A stretch of 12,303 bases of DNA. Origin: Devosia sp. Lineage in GTDB: Bacteria > Pseudomonadota > Alphaproteobacteria > Rhizobiales > Devosiaceae. The notes beneath the pieces were generated by a model. It was not told where the DNA came from. It did no database searches and was given only the letters and a program-made list of their open reading frames with translations. The position numbers and the translations under genes were made by a program. Location: positions 1 to 12,303 of the forward strand of contig JAEUMC010000975.1 in NCBI GenBank assembly GCA_016793415.1, given 5' to 3'. Shown here in pieces: positions 1 to 7,716 of the stretch. Positions within the stretch are counted from its first letter, which is position 1. The number at the start of each line of letters is the position of its first letter.

Positions 1-1257
1 TGGGGCTGGGACGACGTCCTGCCCTATTTCACCAAATCCGAGGACAATTTCCGCGGCCAGACCGAGCTGCATGGCGCAGGCGGCGAGTGGAAGGTCAGCC
101 GGCAGCGCCTGCATTGGGATATCCTCGAAGCGTTCCGCGCCGCCGCCGATGAGATCGGCATCAAGCGGCGCGACGATTTCAACGACGGCGACAACGAAGG
201 CTCTGGCTTCTTCGAGGTGAACCAACGCAACGGCGTGCGCTGGACGGCGGCGAAGGGGTTCCTCAAACCGGTGCGCAACCGAGCCAACCTGCGCATCGTC
301 ACCGGGGCGCTGGTTACCGGCATCACCATCACCGGGCAGCGGGCCACCGGCGTCCACTACCAGGTCGATGGCGCGATGTGCCGCGCCGATGCCGACGCCG
401 AGGTCATTCTCGCGGCGGGCGCGGTGAACTCGCCCAAGCTGCTCGAACTCAGTGGCATTGGCGATGGCGAAGTGCTCGCCCGGCATGGCATCGAGGCGCG
501 GCATGTGCTGCCGGGGGTGGGGCGGAACCTGCAGGATCACCTGCAGATCCGCACGGTGTTCCGGGTCAGCGGCGCGCGCACCCTCAACACGATCGTCAAC
601 AGTCTTGCCGGCAAGGCAGCGATGTCGCTGGAATACCTGCTGTTCGGCAGCGGGCCGATGTCGATGGCGCCGAGCCAGCTCGGCATCTTCTCGCGCAGCG
701 ATGCGAGCGTCGCCACGGCCGATCTCGAGTACCATGTGCAGCCGCTCTCGACCGACAAGCTGGGCGATCCGCTGCACCCGTTCCCCGCGGTCACCGTCTC
801 GGTCTGCAACCTCCGGCCGCAGAGCCGCGGCACCTGCCACATTCGCAGCCGCGATCCCGCCGAACAGCCGGCGATCAAGCTCAACTATCTCAGCGCCGAA
901 CGCGATCGCGATGTGGCGCTGAAGGCGGTCAAGCAGGCGCGCCGGCTGGTGGCGACCGAGGCGCTCCGCCGCTATGCGCCCGAGGAACTGCTCCCCGGCC
1001 CGGCGGTGGTCGACGACGACAGCCTGATGGCGGCGATCGGCAACATCGCCACCACCATCTTCCACCCGGTGGGGACCTGCCGGATGGGGCAGGACCACCT
1101 CGCGGTGGTCGACGATCAGCTGCGCCTGCACGGCGTCGCCGGGCTCCGCGTGGTCGATGCCTCGGTCATGCCGACCATTCCCTCGGGCAACACCGCGTCG
1201 CCGGTGGTGATGATCGCCGAGCGCGCCGCCGACCTCATTCGCAGCAGCGCTCACTAG
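1..1257 (+). CDS. GMC family oxidoreductase (choline/alcohol dehydrogenase-like), 5' truncated by window edge
   Basis: FAD-dependent oxidoreductase of the glucose-methanol-choline family, which oxidises alcohols to aldehydes or ketones in the cytoplasm or periplasm. The reading frame is open from base 1 (begins WGWDDVLPYF), so the N-terminal FAD-binding GxGxxG region lies outside the window and 418 residues remain; full-length relatives have about 530. Visible family marks are the GMC signature 2 (GAVNSPKLLELSGIG, bases 418-462), the catalytic His of HPVGTCRMG (codon 1063-1065) and the second catalytic position, here Asn, in SGNTASPVV (codon 1189-1191), followed by the usual C-terminal helix. 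All catalytic residues that should be present are, so the enzyme looks functional. The substrate cannot be told from sequence; choline dehydrogenase is one of many possibilities. It converges on the cyclic-di-GMP gene with a 20 bp gap and no clear terminator. Confidence 0.93.
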   Translation, partial: WGWDDVLPYFTKSEDNFRGQTELHGAGGEWKVSRQRLHWDILEAFRAAADEIGIKRRDDFNDGDNEGSGFFEVNQRNGVRWTAAKGFLKPVRNRANLRIVTGALVTGITITGQRATGVHYQVDGAMCRADADAEVILAAGAVNSPKLLELSGIGDGEVLARHGIEARHVLPGVGRNLQDHLQIRTVFRVSGARTLNTIVNSLAGKAAMSLEYLLFGSGPMSMAPSQLGIFSRSDASVATADLEYHVQPLSTDKLGDPLHPFPAVTVSVCNLRPQSRGTCHIRSRDPAEQPAIKLNYLSAERDRDVALKAVKQARRLVATEALRRYAPEELLPGPAVVDDDSLMAAIGNIATTIFHPVGTCRMGQDHLAVVDDQLRLHGVAGLRVVDASVMPTIPSGNTASPVVMIAERAADLIRSSAH

Positions 1258-1277
1258 AGCGTCGCAAGCCGCGAGTC

Positions 1278-3619
1278 CTAGCTGGCTTTCCGTGTCTGCA
1301 GCCCGACAAAGGCGCTGATCGGCGCCGGGTAGCCGAACAGGAAGCCCTGGGCCGTTGCACAGCCCTCGGCGCGGAGAAAGGCCAGTTCCTCGCGCCGCTC
1401 GACGCCCTCGGCGACTACCGGTGTGCCCAGATAGCGCCCGAGTTCGACAACGGCGTGGACGATCGCGGCCGATTGCGGGTTGCGGTCGAAGGTGCGCACG
1501 AACGACTGGTCGAGCTTGATGCGCGAGAACGGGAAAGCGCTCAGGTGGGTCAGCGACGAGTGGCCGGTGCCGAAATCGTCGATGGCGACCCGCACCCCCA
1601 GCGCTCGTACCTGGCGGAGCGTCGTCACGGCCCGCACCAGGTCGCGTACCAGCGCCGTCTCGGTCACTTCGATCTCGAGCCGCGCCGGCGAGAGGCCCGT
1701 CTCGAGCAGCACTTCGTGGATCAACCGGGCGAAGGCCGGATTGTGGATCTGCGCCGCCGAGACGTTCACCGAGATGCCCAGCGGCACCCGCCAGGCCGCG
1801 GCTTCGGCGCAGGCGGTGCGCAGCACCCACTCGCCGATCCCGAGGATCAGGCCGTTCTCCTCGGCAATGGGCACAAAGACGCCGGGCGGCACCTCGCCGC
1901 GCTCCGGGTGGTACCAGCGGATCAGCGCCTCAAAGCCGGTGACCTCGCCGGAGGAGAGATCGACCTGCGGCTGGTAGGCGAGGTCGAGCTGGCCCGCGTC
2001 GGCGGCATCGGCCAGGTCATTGGCCACCAGGCGCCGGTCGCGCAACTCCTCGTTCATCGTCGGCTCGAACTGGCGATAGGCGCCGCGCCCATCCTGCTTG
2101 GCGCGATAGAGCGCCATGTCGGCGGCCGACATCAACTGCTCGGCGCTCTGGGCATCGCCGGGGAAGGAGGCGATGCCGATCGAAGCCGAGATCGTGGCGT
2201 CTGCTGCAGACTGAGCCACATCATCAGCAAATGCTCGCAGCAGCCGCTGCGCCACGCGATTGGCGGCGTCGAGGCTCTCGGTTGCGTTGAGCACCACGGC
2301 GAACTCGTCGCCGCTCAAGCGCGCCGGGTAGCCGATCTCGGCCACCTCGCGCTGCAGGATCAGCCCGACCCGACGCAACAGTGCATCGCCAGCGGCATGG
2401 CCGTAGAGGTCGTTCACTTCCTTGAACTTGTCGAGGTCGAGGCACAGCACGCTGCAGCTCCGGCCATCGCTGCGCGCCCGCTCGATGGTTTCGTCGAGTC
2501 GCCGGCCGAAGCTCACCCGGTTGGGCAGCCCGGTCAGCGCGTCGTGATGGGCGAGGAAGCGGATATGGGCTTCCGCCTGCTTGCGGCTCGACACGTCGCG
2601 AATGGCGATCGCCCGCTGCCGCACCCCCTGGAACTCGATCTCATGGGCCACCGCCTCGACCGGGATCGTACCGGCGGTGATGGCGAGTTCGGCATCGATG
2701 GTGGCGTTGGGCGCGCGCTCCAGCGCCGTGCAGGCGGCGGCGTCGAGAAAATCCAGCAGTGGCCGGCCAGTCGCATCGGCCTCGGAGCCCACGAGTTGCC
2801 GGAAGCTGCGATTGGTGGCGCTGATCGTCCCCTGTCGGACGATGACGATACCCTCGACCGCCGCATCGGCCAGCTCCCGCATGCGGACGCTTTCGGCGCT
2901 GTGGCGCCGGTCGCGCAGGTCGAGCAGGGTGCCGCCCATAGCGAGGCCGAGGATGATGGTCGAGGCCAGCGACAGCACCAGCCAGAGCCAGGCTGGGGTG
3001 CCCTCGGCGACGATCGCATAGCATCGGCGAAGCCGGCGGCGCCCATGGCGGTGAAATGCATGGCGCAGATGGCGAGGGTGAGCAGGATCGGCGCCCCGAC
3101 GCGACCGCGCAGCGTTGAGGCGCGCGCCAGCCAGAGGGCAGCCGCGCCCAGGGTCATGCCGGTGAGGATCGAAAACGCGACGAGGTTACCGTTCCAGACG
3201 ATGCTGCCGCCGACGATAACCGCCGCCATGCCGGTATAGTGCATGGCGGAAATGCCGAGCCCGACCACCGCGCCGGCAAGGATCGAGTCCCCGCTCGAGG
3301 TGCCGACGGTGGCAAACCACAACCCGCCACCGACAATGGCGATTGCAAGGGACAGCGAAGCCAGCGTGGTGGGCAGGTCGTAGCCGACGGCCATGCCGGG
3401 GTGAAAGGCCAGCATCGCCACGAAATGGGTGGCCCAGATGCCGAAGCCGACCGAAACCGCCGCCACGGCAAGCCACACCAGCCGCATCGTGCCGCCGGTG
3501 CGACGCGCATGGTGCAGCAGCGATATTCCGGCGAACGACGACAGCGTACACAGCAACGCCGCCACGAGGACCAGCGCCAGATCGTGGTTGTTCAGTAATG
3601 TGTCGACAACAGCCTGCAA
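1278..3619 (-). pseudogene. MHYT-PAS-GGDEF-EAL cyclic-di-GMP signalling protein, interrupted by a frameshift
   Basis: Inner-membrane enzyme that makes and/or degrades cyclic-di-GMP. The 5' frame starts at TTG 3619 (no ATG, GTG or TTG lies between it and the in-frame stop at about 3720; a G-rich stretch precedes it; it puts HDL at residues 12-14, as usual for MHYT proteins). It carries about 200 residues of hydrophobic MHYT sensor with three repeats: ATHFVAM (63-69), AMHYTGM (125-131) and AMHFTAM (186-192). After codon 200 (3020-3022) homology jumps to another frame resuming at 3017 (AIVAEGTPAW) and running to the stop at 1278: last membrane helix, PAS, GGDEF (SGDEF, 2301-2315; no RxxD inhibitory site visible) and EAL with EAL (near 1930), NVS, DDFG, KLD, EGVE and AQGF motifs all kept. 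Restoring one base gives about 780 aa. Everything else is intact, so this is either a recent mutation or a sequencing error. If translated as is, a truncated sensor results; GTG 2978 could start a GGDEF-EAL fragment, but it has no clear ribosome-binding site. Confidence 0.88.
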
Positions 3620-3890
3620 CAGGCGCCCCCGGATACTGCAATAGCGGCGAGTGTTCGTGTCGCCAATGAACAGACGATTACTTGCCGCGGCGATCCAGCG
3701 CCCGGTTATCGGGTCGGTGAATCAGCCGTCTGGAGCACTGCAGGTAGAACTGCGTAGGAAGGGGGCGGAGGCGGAGCCAGCCCGCTGCGTTTCAGGAAGT
3801 TTCCCTCGTTCGGCGGCAAGAATTTTTCGGCCGGCCAGCTGATTTTCGCTGCGCCTCCCAAGCGGAGGCGGATCGAGAAGGACTTCCCTT
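3620..3890. promoter_or_regulatory. Divergent intergenic region between the c-di-GMP gene and the GH4 gene
   Basis: This 271 bp gap separates two divergently transcribed genes and so should hold both promoters. I could not assign convincing -35/-10 boxes. Visible elements are an AT-richer patch (AAGAATTTTT, 3819-3828), an 8-bp palindrome GGCCGGCC at 3829-3836, a hairpin at 3852-3870 and a Shine-Dalgarno-like GAGAAGGA at 3875-3882 that supports the GH4 start. No convincing gene lies here; the minus-strand frame upstream of 3619 is open to about 3719 but has no standard start codon. Confidence 0.5.
3852..3870 (+). repeat. Hairpin in the presumed leader of the GH4 gene
   Basis: CGCCTCC (3852-3858) and GGAGGCG (3864-3870) form a perfect 7-bp GC-rich stem with a 5-nt loop CAAGC. 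It ends 4 nt before the Shine-Dalgarno sequence of the GH4 gene, so it could act as an operator half-site pair or affect translation. There is no T-run, so a terminator is unlikely. The function is not known. Confidence 0.5.
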
Positions 3891-5210
3891 ATGGCCAAAA
3901 TCTGCCTCGTGGGCGCCGGCAGCACGGTATTCGCCCAGAACATCCTGAGCGACGTGCTCAGCAACGTCGAACTGCAGGACAGCGAAATCAGCCTGTTCGA
4001 CATCGATCCGGAGCGGCTCGTGACCTCCGAGACGGTGGCGCGACGCATCGGCACGACGCTGGGCCTGCCCGATCTCAAGGTCGAGGCGACGCTCGACCGG
4101 CGCCAGGCGCTGCGCGGCGCCGACTTCGTCATCCTGATGATGCAGGTGGGCGGCTACCGGCCGGCCACGGTCACCGATTTCGACGTGCCCAAGAAATACG
4201 GCCTGCGCCAGACCATCGGCGATACGCTGGGGATCGGCGGCATTTTCCGGGCGCTGCGCACCATCCCGGTCATCCTCGAGATCATCGACGACATGCGCGA
4301 GGTCTGCCCGGATGCGCTGCTGATGAACTACGTCAACCCGATGGCGATGAACAGCTGGGCGGCGACCAAGGCGGCCCCGGACATCCGTTATGTCGGGCTC
4401 TGCCACTCGGTGCAGGAGACCTCGGGTTACCTCGCCCGCAGTCTTGGCGAGGATATCGCCGATATCGACTTCACCTGCGCCGGACTCAACCACGTCGCCT
4501 TCTTTCTCAAGTTCGAGAAGCGGCTCGCCGACGGCTCGCGCGAGGACCTTTACCCGCGGCTCCGTGCCATGGCGGCGGCCGGGGCGTTTCCGGTTGAGGA
4601 CAGTGTCCGCGCCGCGGTGCTGCACCGCTTCGGGCACTTCGTCACCGAGTCGAGCATCCATTTCTCGGAGTATAATTCCTGGTTCATCAAGCCGAACCGG
4701 CCCGACCTCGTCGCCCGCTACCACGTGCCGCTCGACCAGTATCCGGTGTGGTGCGAGGAGCAGATCGCCGACTGGCATCGGCTGCGCGCCGAACTCGCCG
4801 ACCCGGACAAGCCGCTCGAGGTCGAGCAGAGCAACGAGTATGCGGCGGCGATCATCCACTCGATGGTCACCGGCAAGCCGTCGCTGATCTACGGCAACGT
4901 GCGCAACGACCGGCTGATCGACAACCTGGTCGAGGGCTGCGCCGTCGAGGTGCCGTGCCACGTCGATCGCAACGGTATCCAGCCGGTGCGGATGGGGAAG
5001 CTCCCGCCGCAGCTCGCCGGCATCATGCGCACCAATGTCAACGTCCAGGAAATGGCAGTGGAGGCGGCGCTGACCGGCAAGCGCGAGGCGATCTACCAGG
5101 CAGCAATGCTCGACCCGCACACCGCGGCCGAACTGTCGCTCGACGAGATCGTGTCGCTGACCGACGATCTGATCGCGGCGCATGGGGATTTGTTGCCGGC
5201 GTATCGGTGA
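3891..5210 (+). CDS. melA: Glycoside hydrolase family 4 alpha-galactosidase/alpha-glucosidase
   Basis: Cytoplasmic glycosidase that hydrolyses alpha-galactosides or alpha-glucosides by the unusual GH4 route: NAD+ oxidises the sugar at C3, a Mn2+-assisted elimination follows, then water adds and the ketone is reduced. The 439 residues match the family length (about 430-480). Visible marks: Rossmann GAGSTVF at 8-14, acidic FDID at 36-39 for NAD ribose, NYVNP at 146-150, the metal-ligand pair Cys171 (CHSVQ) and His201 (GLNH), and HFSEYNSW further on. ATG 3891 is preceded by GAGAAGGA at 8 nt spacing. CHSVQ and the MelR-like regulator next door favour MelA-type alpha-galactosidase, but alpha-glucosidase or another GH4 specificity is not excluded, so the symbol is tentative. 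It converges on the AraC-type regulator and lies about 1.2 kb from a sugar ABC importer, which probably supplies its substrate. Confidence 0.93.
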   Translation: MAKICLVGAGSTVFAQNILSDVLSNVELQDSEISLFDIDPERLVTSETVARRIGTTLGLPDLKVEATLDRRQALRGADFVILMMQVGGYRPATVTDFDVPKKYGLRQTIGDTLGIGGIFRALRTIPVILEIIDDMREVCPDALLMNYVNPMAMNSWAATKAAPDIRYVGLCHSVQETSGYLARSLGEDIADIDFTCAGLNHVAFFLKFEKRLADGSREDLYPRLRAMAAAGAFPVEDSVRAAVLHRFGHFVTESSIHFSEYNSWFIKPNRPDLVARYHVPLDQYPVWCEEQIADWHRLRAELADPDKPLEVEQSNEYAAAIIHSMVTGKPSLIYGNVRNDRLIDNLVEGCAVEVPCHVDRNGIQPVRMGKLPPQLAGIMRTNVNVQEMAVEAALTGKREAIYQAAMLDPHTAAELSLDEIVSLTDDLIAAHGDLLPAYR

Positions 5211-5240
5211 GCGGCCGGTTTGAACTGCCCGTCACCCTGA

Positions 5241-5317
5241 CCCTCTCACCAGCGGGGAGAGGGGACGATGTGGCACTGCCAGTGGTCTTGCGCCCCCTCT
5301 CCCCGCTGGGGAGAGGG
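5241..5317. repeat. Intergenic inverted repeat, probable bidirectional terminator
   Basis: Arms 5241-5264 and 5294-5317 are reverse complements at 23 of 24 positions (single mismatch at 5248), with cores of the type AGCGGGGAGAGG. Weaker pairing (about 9 of 13) continues outward to about 5228 and 5330, and a small nested palindrome CACTG-C-CAGTG lies at 5274-5284 in the loop. It fills the 128 bp gap between two converging genes (stops at 5210 and 5339), so ending transcription from both sides is the likely effect. The sequence style is that of short GC-rich palindromes dispersed in intergenic regions of many Proteobacteria; the family is not identified here. Confidence 0.8.
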
Positions 5318-5338
5318 ACGGGGCGAGGGGCTGGTGCC

Positions 5339-6274
5339 TCAGCTCCGAAACTGCAGCCGGTAGTCCCGCGGCGTCATTTCCAGTTCGCGCTGGAAGGCGT
5401 GATAGAAGCGGCTCAGCGAGCCATAGCCGCAGGTAAAGGCGATTTCGATGATTGGCCGGTCGGTATCGGCCAGCATCATCATGGCGTGGCTCAGCCGCTG
5501 GCGGCGGATATATTGGGCGATGGTAACGCCGAGCACGCTCTTGAAGGCCGCCATCGCATTGGTCGGGTGGAGACCGCACGCCTCTGCGATGTCGGCTAAC
5601 TGAATGTCGCCGGCGAATTCGCGGTTGATGAAGCCGGTCATTTTCTGCACCCGGTCGATCAGCCGATCGTCGGCCTTGGTCTTGGCGGTCAGCGGGTCGT
5701 CGGTCTTGATGCCGGATTGGTCCTCGATCTCCGCCGGGATGCCGTTCAGCGCCAGCCGGCGCAGCCTGAGCCGCACCTCCTCGCGCAGGATTTGCGCCAG
5801 GGCCTCGCCGGGGGCCGGGTTCCATTCGGCGGCCCAGCGCTGGAACAGCAGCAGGTCCATCGGCTCCGGCTCGGCCAGCGACATCATGCGGCCGTTGAGT
5901 ACTGCGGTCTTGAACGCCTGAGGTAGCGCCAGCGCCAGGAAATCAGTGAACGGGACATAGGCGCAGACCAGCGGCGCCGGGCCATCGACCTTGAACGCCT
6001 GATGCGGCACGCCGGCCCAGAAGCAGTAGGGCCGTCCAGGCCGGATCACCACCCGGTTGCCGTTGAACAGGTAGGTCATCGAGCCGGCGAGCAGGAAATT
6101 GAACTCGACATGGTCGTGCCAATGCGCCGCCGGCATGGCCTCGGCGACCTGGTATTCGGCGAAGAAGTGGTCGCGCGGCAGGTAGTCGCTGTCGTCCTGC
6201 GCCATGGATTTGGCGGCACGCAGCCGGTTCAGCTTGCGCGGCCGTGGCGGCGGTGTGGTGGTCGAGGCATCCAT
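5339..6274 (-). CDS. AraC family transcriptional regulator, MelR-like, with cupin sugar-sensing domain
   Basis: DNA-binding transcription factor, probably an activator answering to a sugar. The 311 residues show an N-terminal cupin-like sensor with the His-rich strand HWHDHVEFNF (51-60) and FWAGVPHQ (85-92), then a C-terminal AraC domain with two helix-turn-helix units: LADIAEACGLHPTNAMAAF (226-244) and IIEIAFTCGYGSLSRFYHAF (275-294), ending MTPRDYR. HWHxxVEFN and FWAxxPHQ recall E. coli MelR, the melibiose-operon activator, from memory of that sequence. The start is ATG 6274; no strong ribosome-binding site is seen there or before the alternative Met24, so the N-terminus may be shorter. It is divergent from the sugar-importer operon and convergent with the GH4 gene; control of both is the natural inference. 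Confidence 0.92.
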   Translation of the reverse strand: MDASTTTPPPRPRKLNRLRAAKSMAQDDSDYLPRDHFFAEYQVAEAMPAAHWHDHVEFNFLLAGSMTYLFNGNRVVIRPGRPYCFWAGVPHQAFKVDGPAPLVCAYVPFTDFLALALPQAFKTAVLNGRMMSLAEPEPMDLLLFQRWAAEWNPAPGEALAQILREEVRLRLRRLALNGIPAEIEDQSGIKTDDPLTAKTKADDRLIDRVQKMTGFINREFAGDIQLADIAEACGLHPTNAMAAFKSVLGVTIAQYIRRQRLSHAMMMLADTDRPIIEIAFTCGYGSLSRFYHAFQRELEMTPRDYRLQFRS

Positions 6275-6435
6275 GGCCGCAGGCTAATGGCGCAAGCGGC
6301 CCGGCGTCCAGCGCTGCACTGGGAAACAGGAAGATATCGCCGCCAACGAGGTAGTTTTGTACGCTTCCCCCACGCATCTTGGCTGCCATGGAGGCCTGCC
6401 AGGAGGGTGGCAGGGCAAGACGCGAGGGGGAAGAG
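6275..6435. promoter_or_regulatory. Divergent promoter/operator region between the AraC-type regulator and the sugar importer operon
   Basis: The 161 bp between the two divergent start codons should carry the promoters of both and the regulator's binding sites. The stretch around 6353-6362 (TAGTTTTGTA) is the most AT-rich part, but I cannot assign -35/-10 boxes with confidence. A perfect 7-bp inverted repeat, CCTGCCA (6395-6401) and TGGCAGG (6408-6414), lies in the importer leader. A more widely spaced GCCAA...TTGGC pair (about 6341 and 6379) is also present. The G-rich GAGGGGG at 6424-6430 is the ribosome-binding site of the binding-protein gene. Confidence 0.55.
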
Positions 6436-7704
6436 ATGCAGAACTGGGTGAAGCGTGCCGTTCCCGCGGCCGTGCTGCTGGGCGGGTTGCTGCTGAGTTC
6501 GACCGCACTGGCCGAGACCGAACTCAAGCTGATGCTGTTCGGCGGCCCGGTGGACGTGGCGATCTGGGAGAAGCTCTCGGCCGAGTTCGAGGCGAGCCAT
6601 CCCGGCATCACCGTGACGGTCGAGGTCAACGACTGGGATTCCTACTGGGAGAAGCTGCGCGTGCTGATCGCCGGTGGTACGGCGCCCGATGTCTTTGCCA
6701 TGGACGCTTCCAACTATCCCGACTGGCAGGCCCGCGGGGCGCTGCTGCAGCTGCAGCCGATGATCGATGCCGAGCCGGAACTGCTCGCCGATGTCTATCC
6801 AGTGTCGCTCGAGGCGTACCAGACGCCGGATGGCTACTATGGTCTGCCGCGCGATTTCCAGACTATCGCGCTGTTCTACAACAAGGACATGTTCGACGCT
6901 GCTGGGGTCGCCTATCCGACCGACCAATGGAGCTGGGACGACCTCCGCGCCGCGGCAAGGCAACTGACCCGCGACAGCAATGGCGATGGCTCGATCGACC
7001 AGTGGGGGCTGTTCGCCGAGCTGATCGACATGGAGGCCTTCTGGAGCAGCGTATTGTGGTCGCATGGCGCCGACATCGTCGATGCCGCCAACGGCAAGAC
7101 GCTGATCGGCAGCCCCGAGGCCATGACAGCCTGGAACTTCATTGCCGGCATGGTGCTCGACGACAAGTCGATCCCCACCGCCGAGCAATTGCGGCAGTTC
7201 GGCGCCGATGGCTTCCAGGCCGGGGTGACCGCTATGGGGCTGAGCGGGCACTGGTCGGTGCCCGATTACGCGCCGGCTGGCTTCCGCTGGGATGTCGCGC
7301 CGATGCCGAAGGGGCCGGCGGGCCGGGTCACCAGCGTCAACAGCGCCGGCTTCACCATCGCTTCGACCACCAAGCACCCTGCCGAGGCCTGGGAGCTGTT
7401 GAAGTTCGCCATCGGCCCCGAGGCACAGCAGCAACTGGCCGGTATCGGCTTTGCCATCCCGATCCAGAAATCGATCGCCGAAGGCCCGGCTTATCTCGAG
7501 CAGCAGAGCGCGCCGATCGACCACAAGCTGTTCGTCGAGGCGCTCGACTATGCCCGGGTCAAGCCGGTGTTCCGCGGCTACGAGGAGTGGGCCTCGGCGG
7601 TCGGCGATGCCTTGCAGATGGCCTGGTCGGGGGCATTGCCGATCGCCGACGCGATCCAGCAGGCGGTCGACGACGGCGACGCCGTCCTTGCCAACGCGCG
7701 CTGA
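6436..7704 (+). CDS. Sugar ABC transporter substrate-binding protein (CUT1 family), secreted
   Basis: Periplasmic binding protein that delivers an oligosaccharide or glycoside to the two permeases downstream. The chosen start is ATG 6436, preceded by GAGGGGG, giving 422 aa. An in-frame TTG at 6379 would add 19 charged residues in front of the signal peptide and is unlikely. The N-terminus is a typical Sec signal: positive QNWVKR, hydrophobic core to about residue 22, cleavage after ALA (24-26). There is no lipobox Cys, so the protein should be soluble in the periplasm. The mature part has extracellular solute-binding family 1 features: GGTAPDVFAMD, FYNKDMFDAAGV (147-158) and the C-terminal IAEGPAYLEQ and QQAVDDGDAVL stretches. 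It is first in a three-gene operon, 12 bp before permease 1. The substrate is inferred to be an alpha-galactoside or alpha-glucoside from the neighbouring GH4 gene and MelR-like regulator. Confidence 0.93.
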   Translation: MQNWVKRAVPAAVLLGGLLLSSTALAETELKLMLFGGPVDVAIWEKLSAEFEASHPGITVTVEVNDWDSYWEKLRVLIAGGTAPDVFAMDASNYPDWQARGALLQLQPMIDAEPELLADVYPVSLEAYQTPDGYYGLPRDFQTIALFYNKDMFDAAGVAYPTDQWSWDDLRAAARQLTRDSNGDGSIDQWGLFAELIDMEAFWSSVLWSHGADIVDAANGKTLIGSPEAMTAWNFIAGMVLDDKSIPTAEQLRQFGADGFQAGVTAMGLSGHWSVPDYAPAGFRWDVAPMPKGPAGRVTSVNSAGFTIASTTKHPAEAWELLKFAIGPEAQQQLAGIGFAIPIQKSIAEGPAYLEQQSAPIDHKLFVEALDYARVKPVFRGYEEWASAVGDALQMAWSGALPIADAIQQAVDDGDAVLANAR

Positions 7705-7716
7705 GGACCGATCCAG

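Noticed and set aside
378..3239. Very long plus-strand open frame (953 codons)
   Set aside because: It overlaps the GMC gene in another frame and runs antisense to the MHYT-GGDEF-EAL gene. Its composition is low-complexity Arg/Ala/Gly/Pro with no domain, typical of a shadow frame in GC-rich DNA.
3620..3719. N-terminal extension of the MHYT protein upstream of TTG 3619
   Set aside because: The frame is open to a stop at about 3720, but it contains no ATG, GTG or TTG, and the TTG start already gives the normal distance to the first MHYT helix.
3651..3842. Small plus-strand open frame in the gap before the GH4 gene
   Set aside because: No ribosome-binding site, no recognisable protein features, and an Arg/Ala-rich composition suggest chance.
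3792..5183. Minus-strand open frame (463 codons) opposite the GH4 gene
   Set aside because: It mirrors the GH4 coding frame and has no recognisable domain; the GH4 motifs on the plus strand are unambiguous.
6379..6435. Upstream TTG start for the sugar-binding protein
   Set aside because: It would place charged residues before the signal peptide; ATG 6436 has a good ribosome-binding site and leaves a normal Sec signal.
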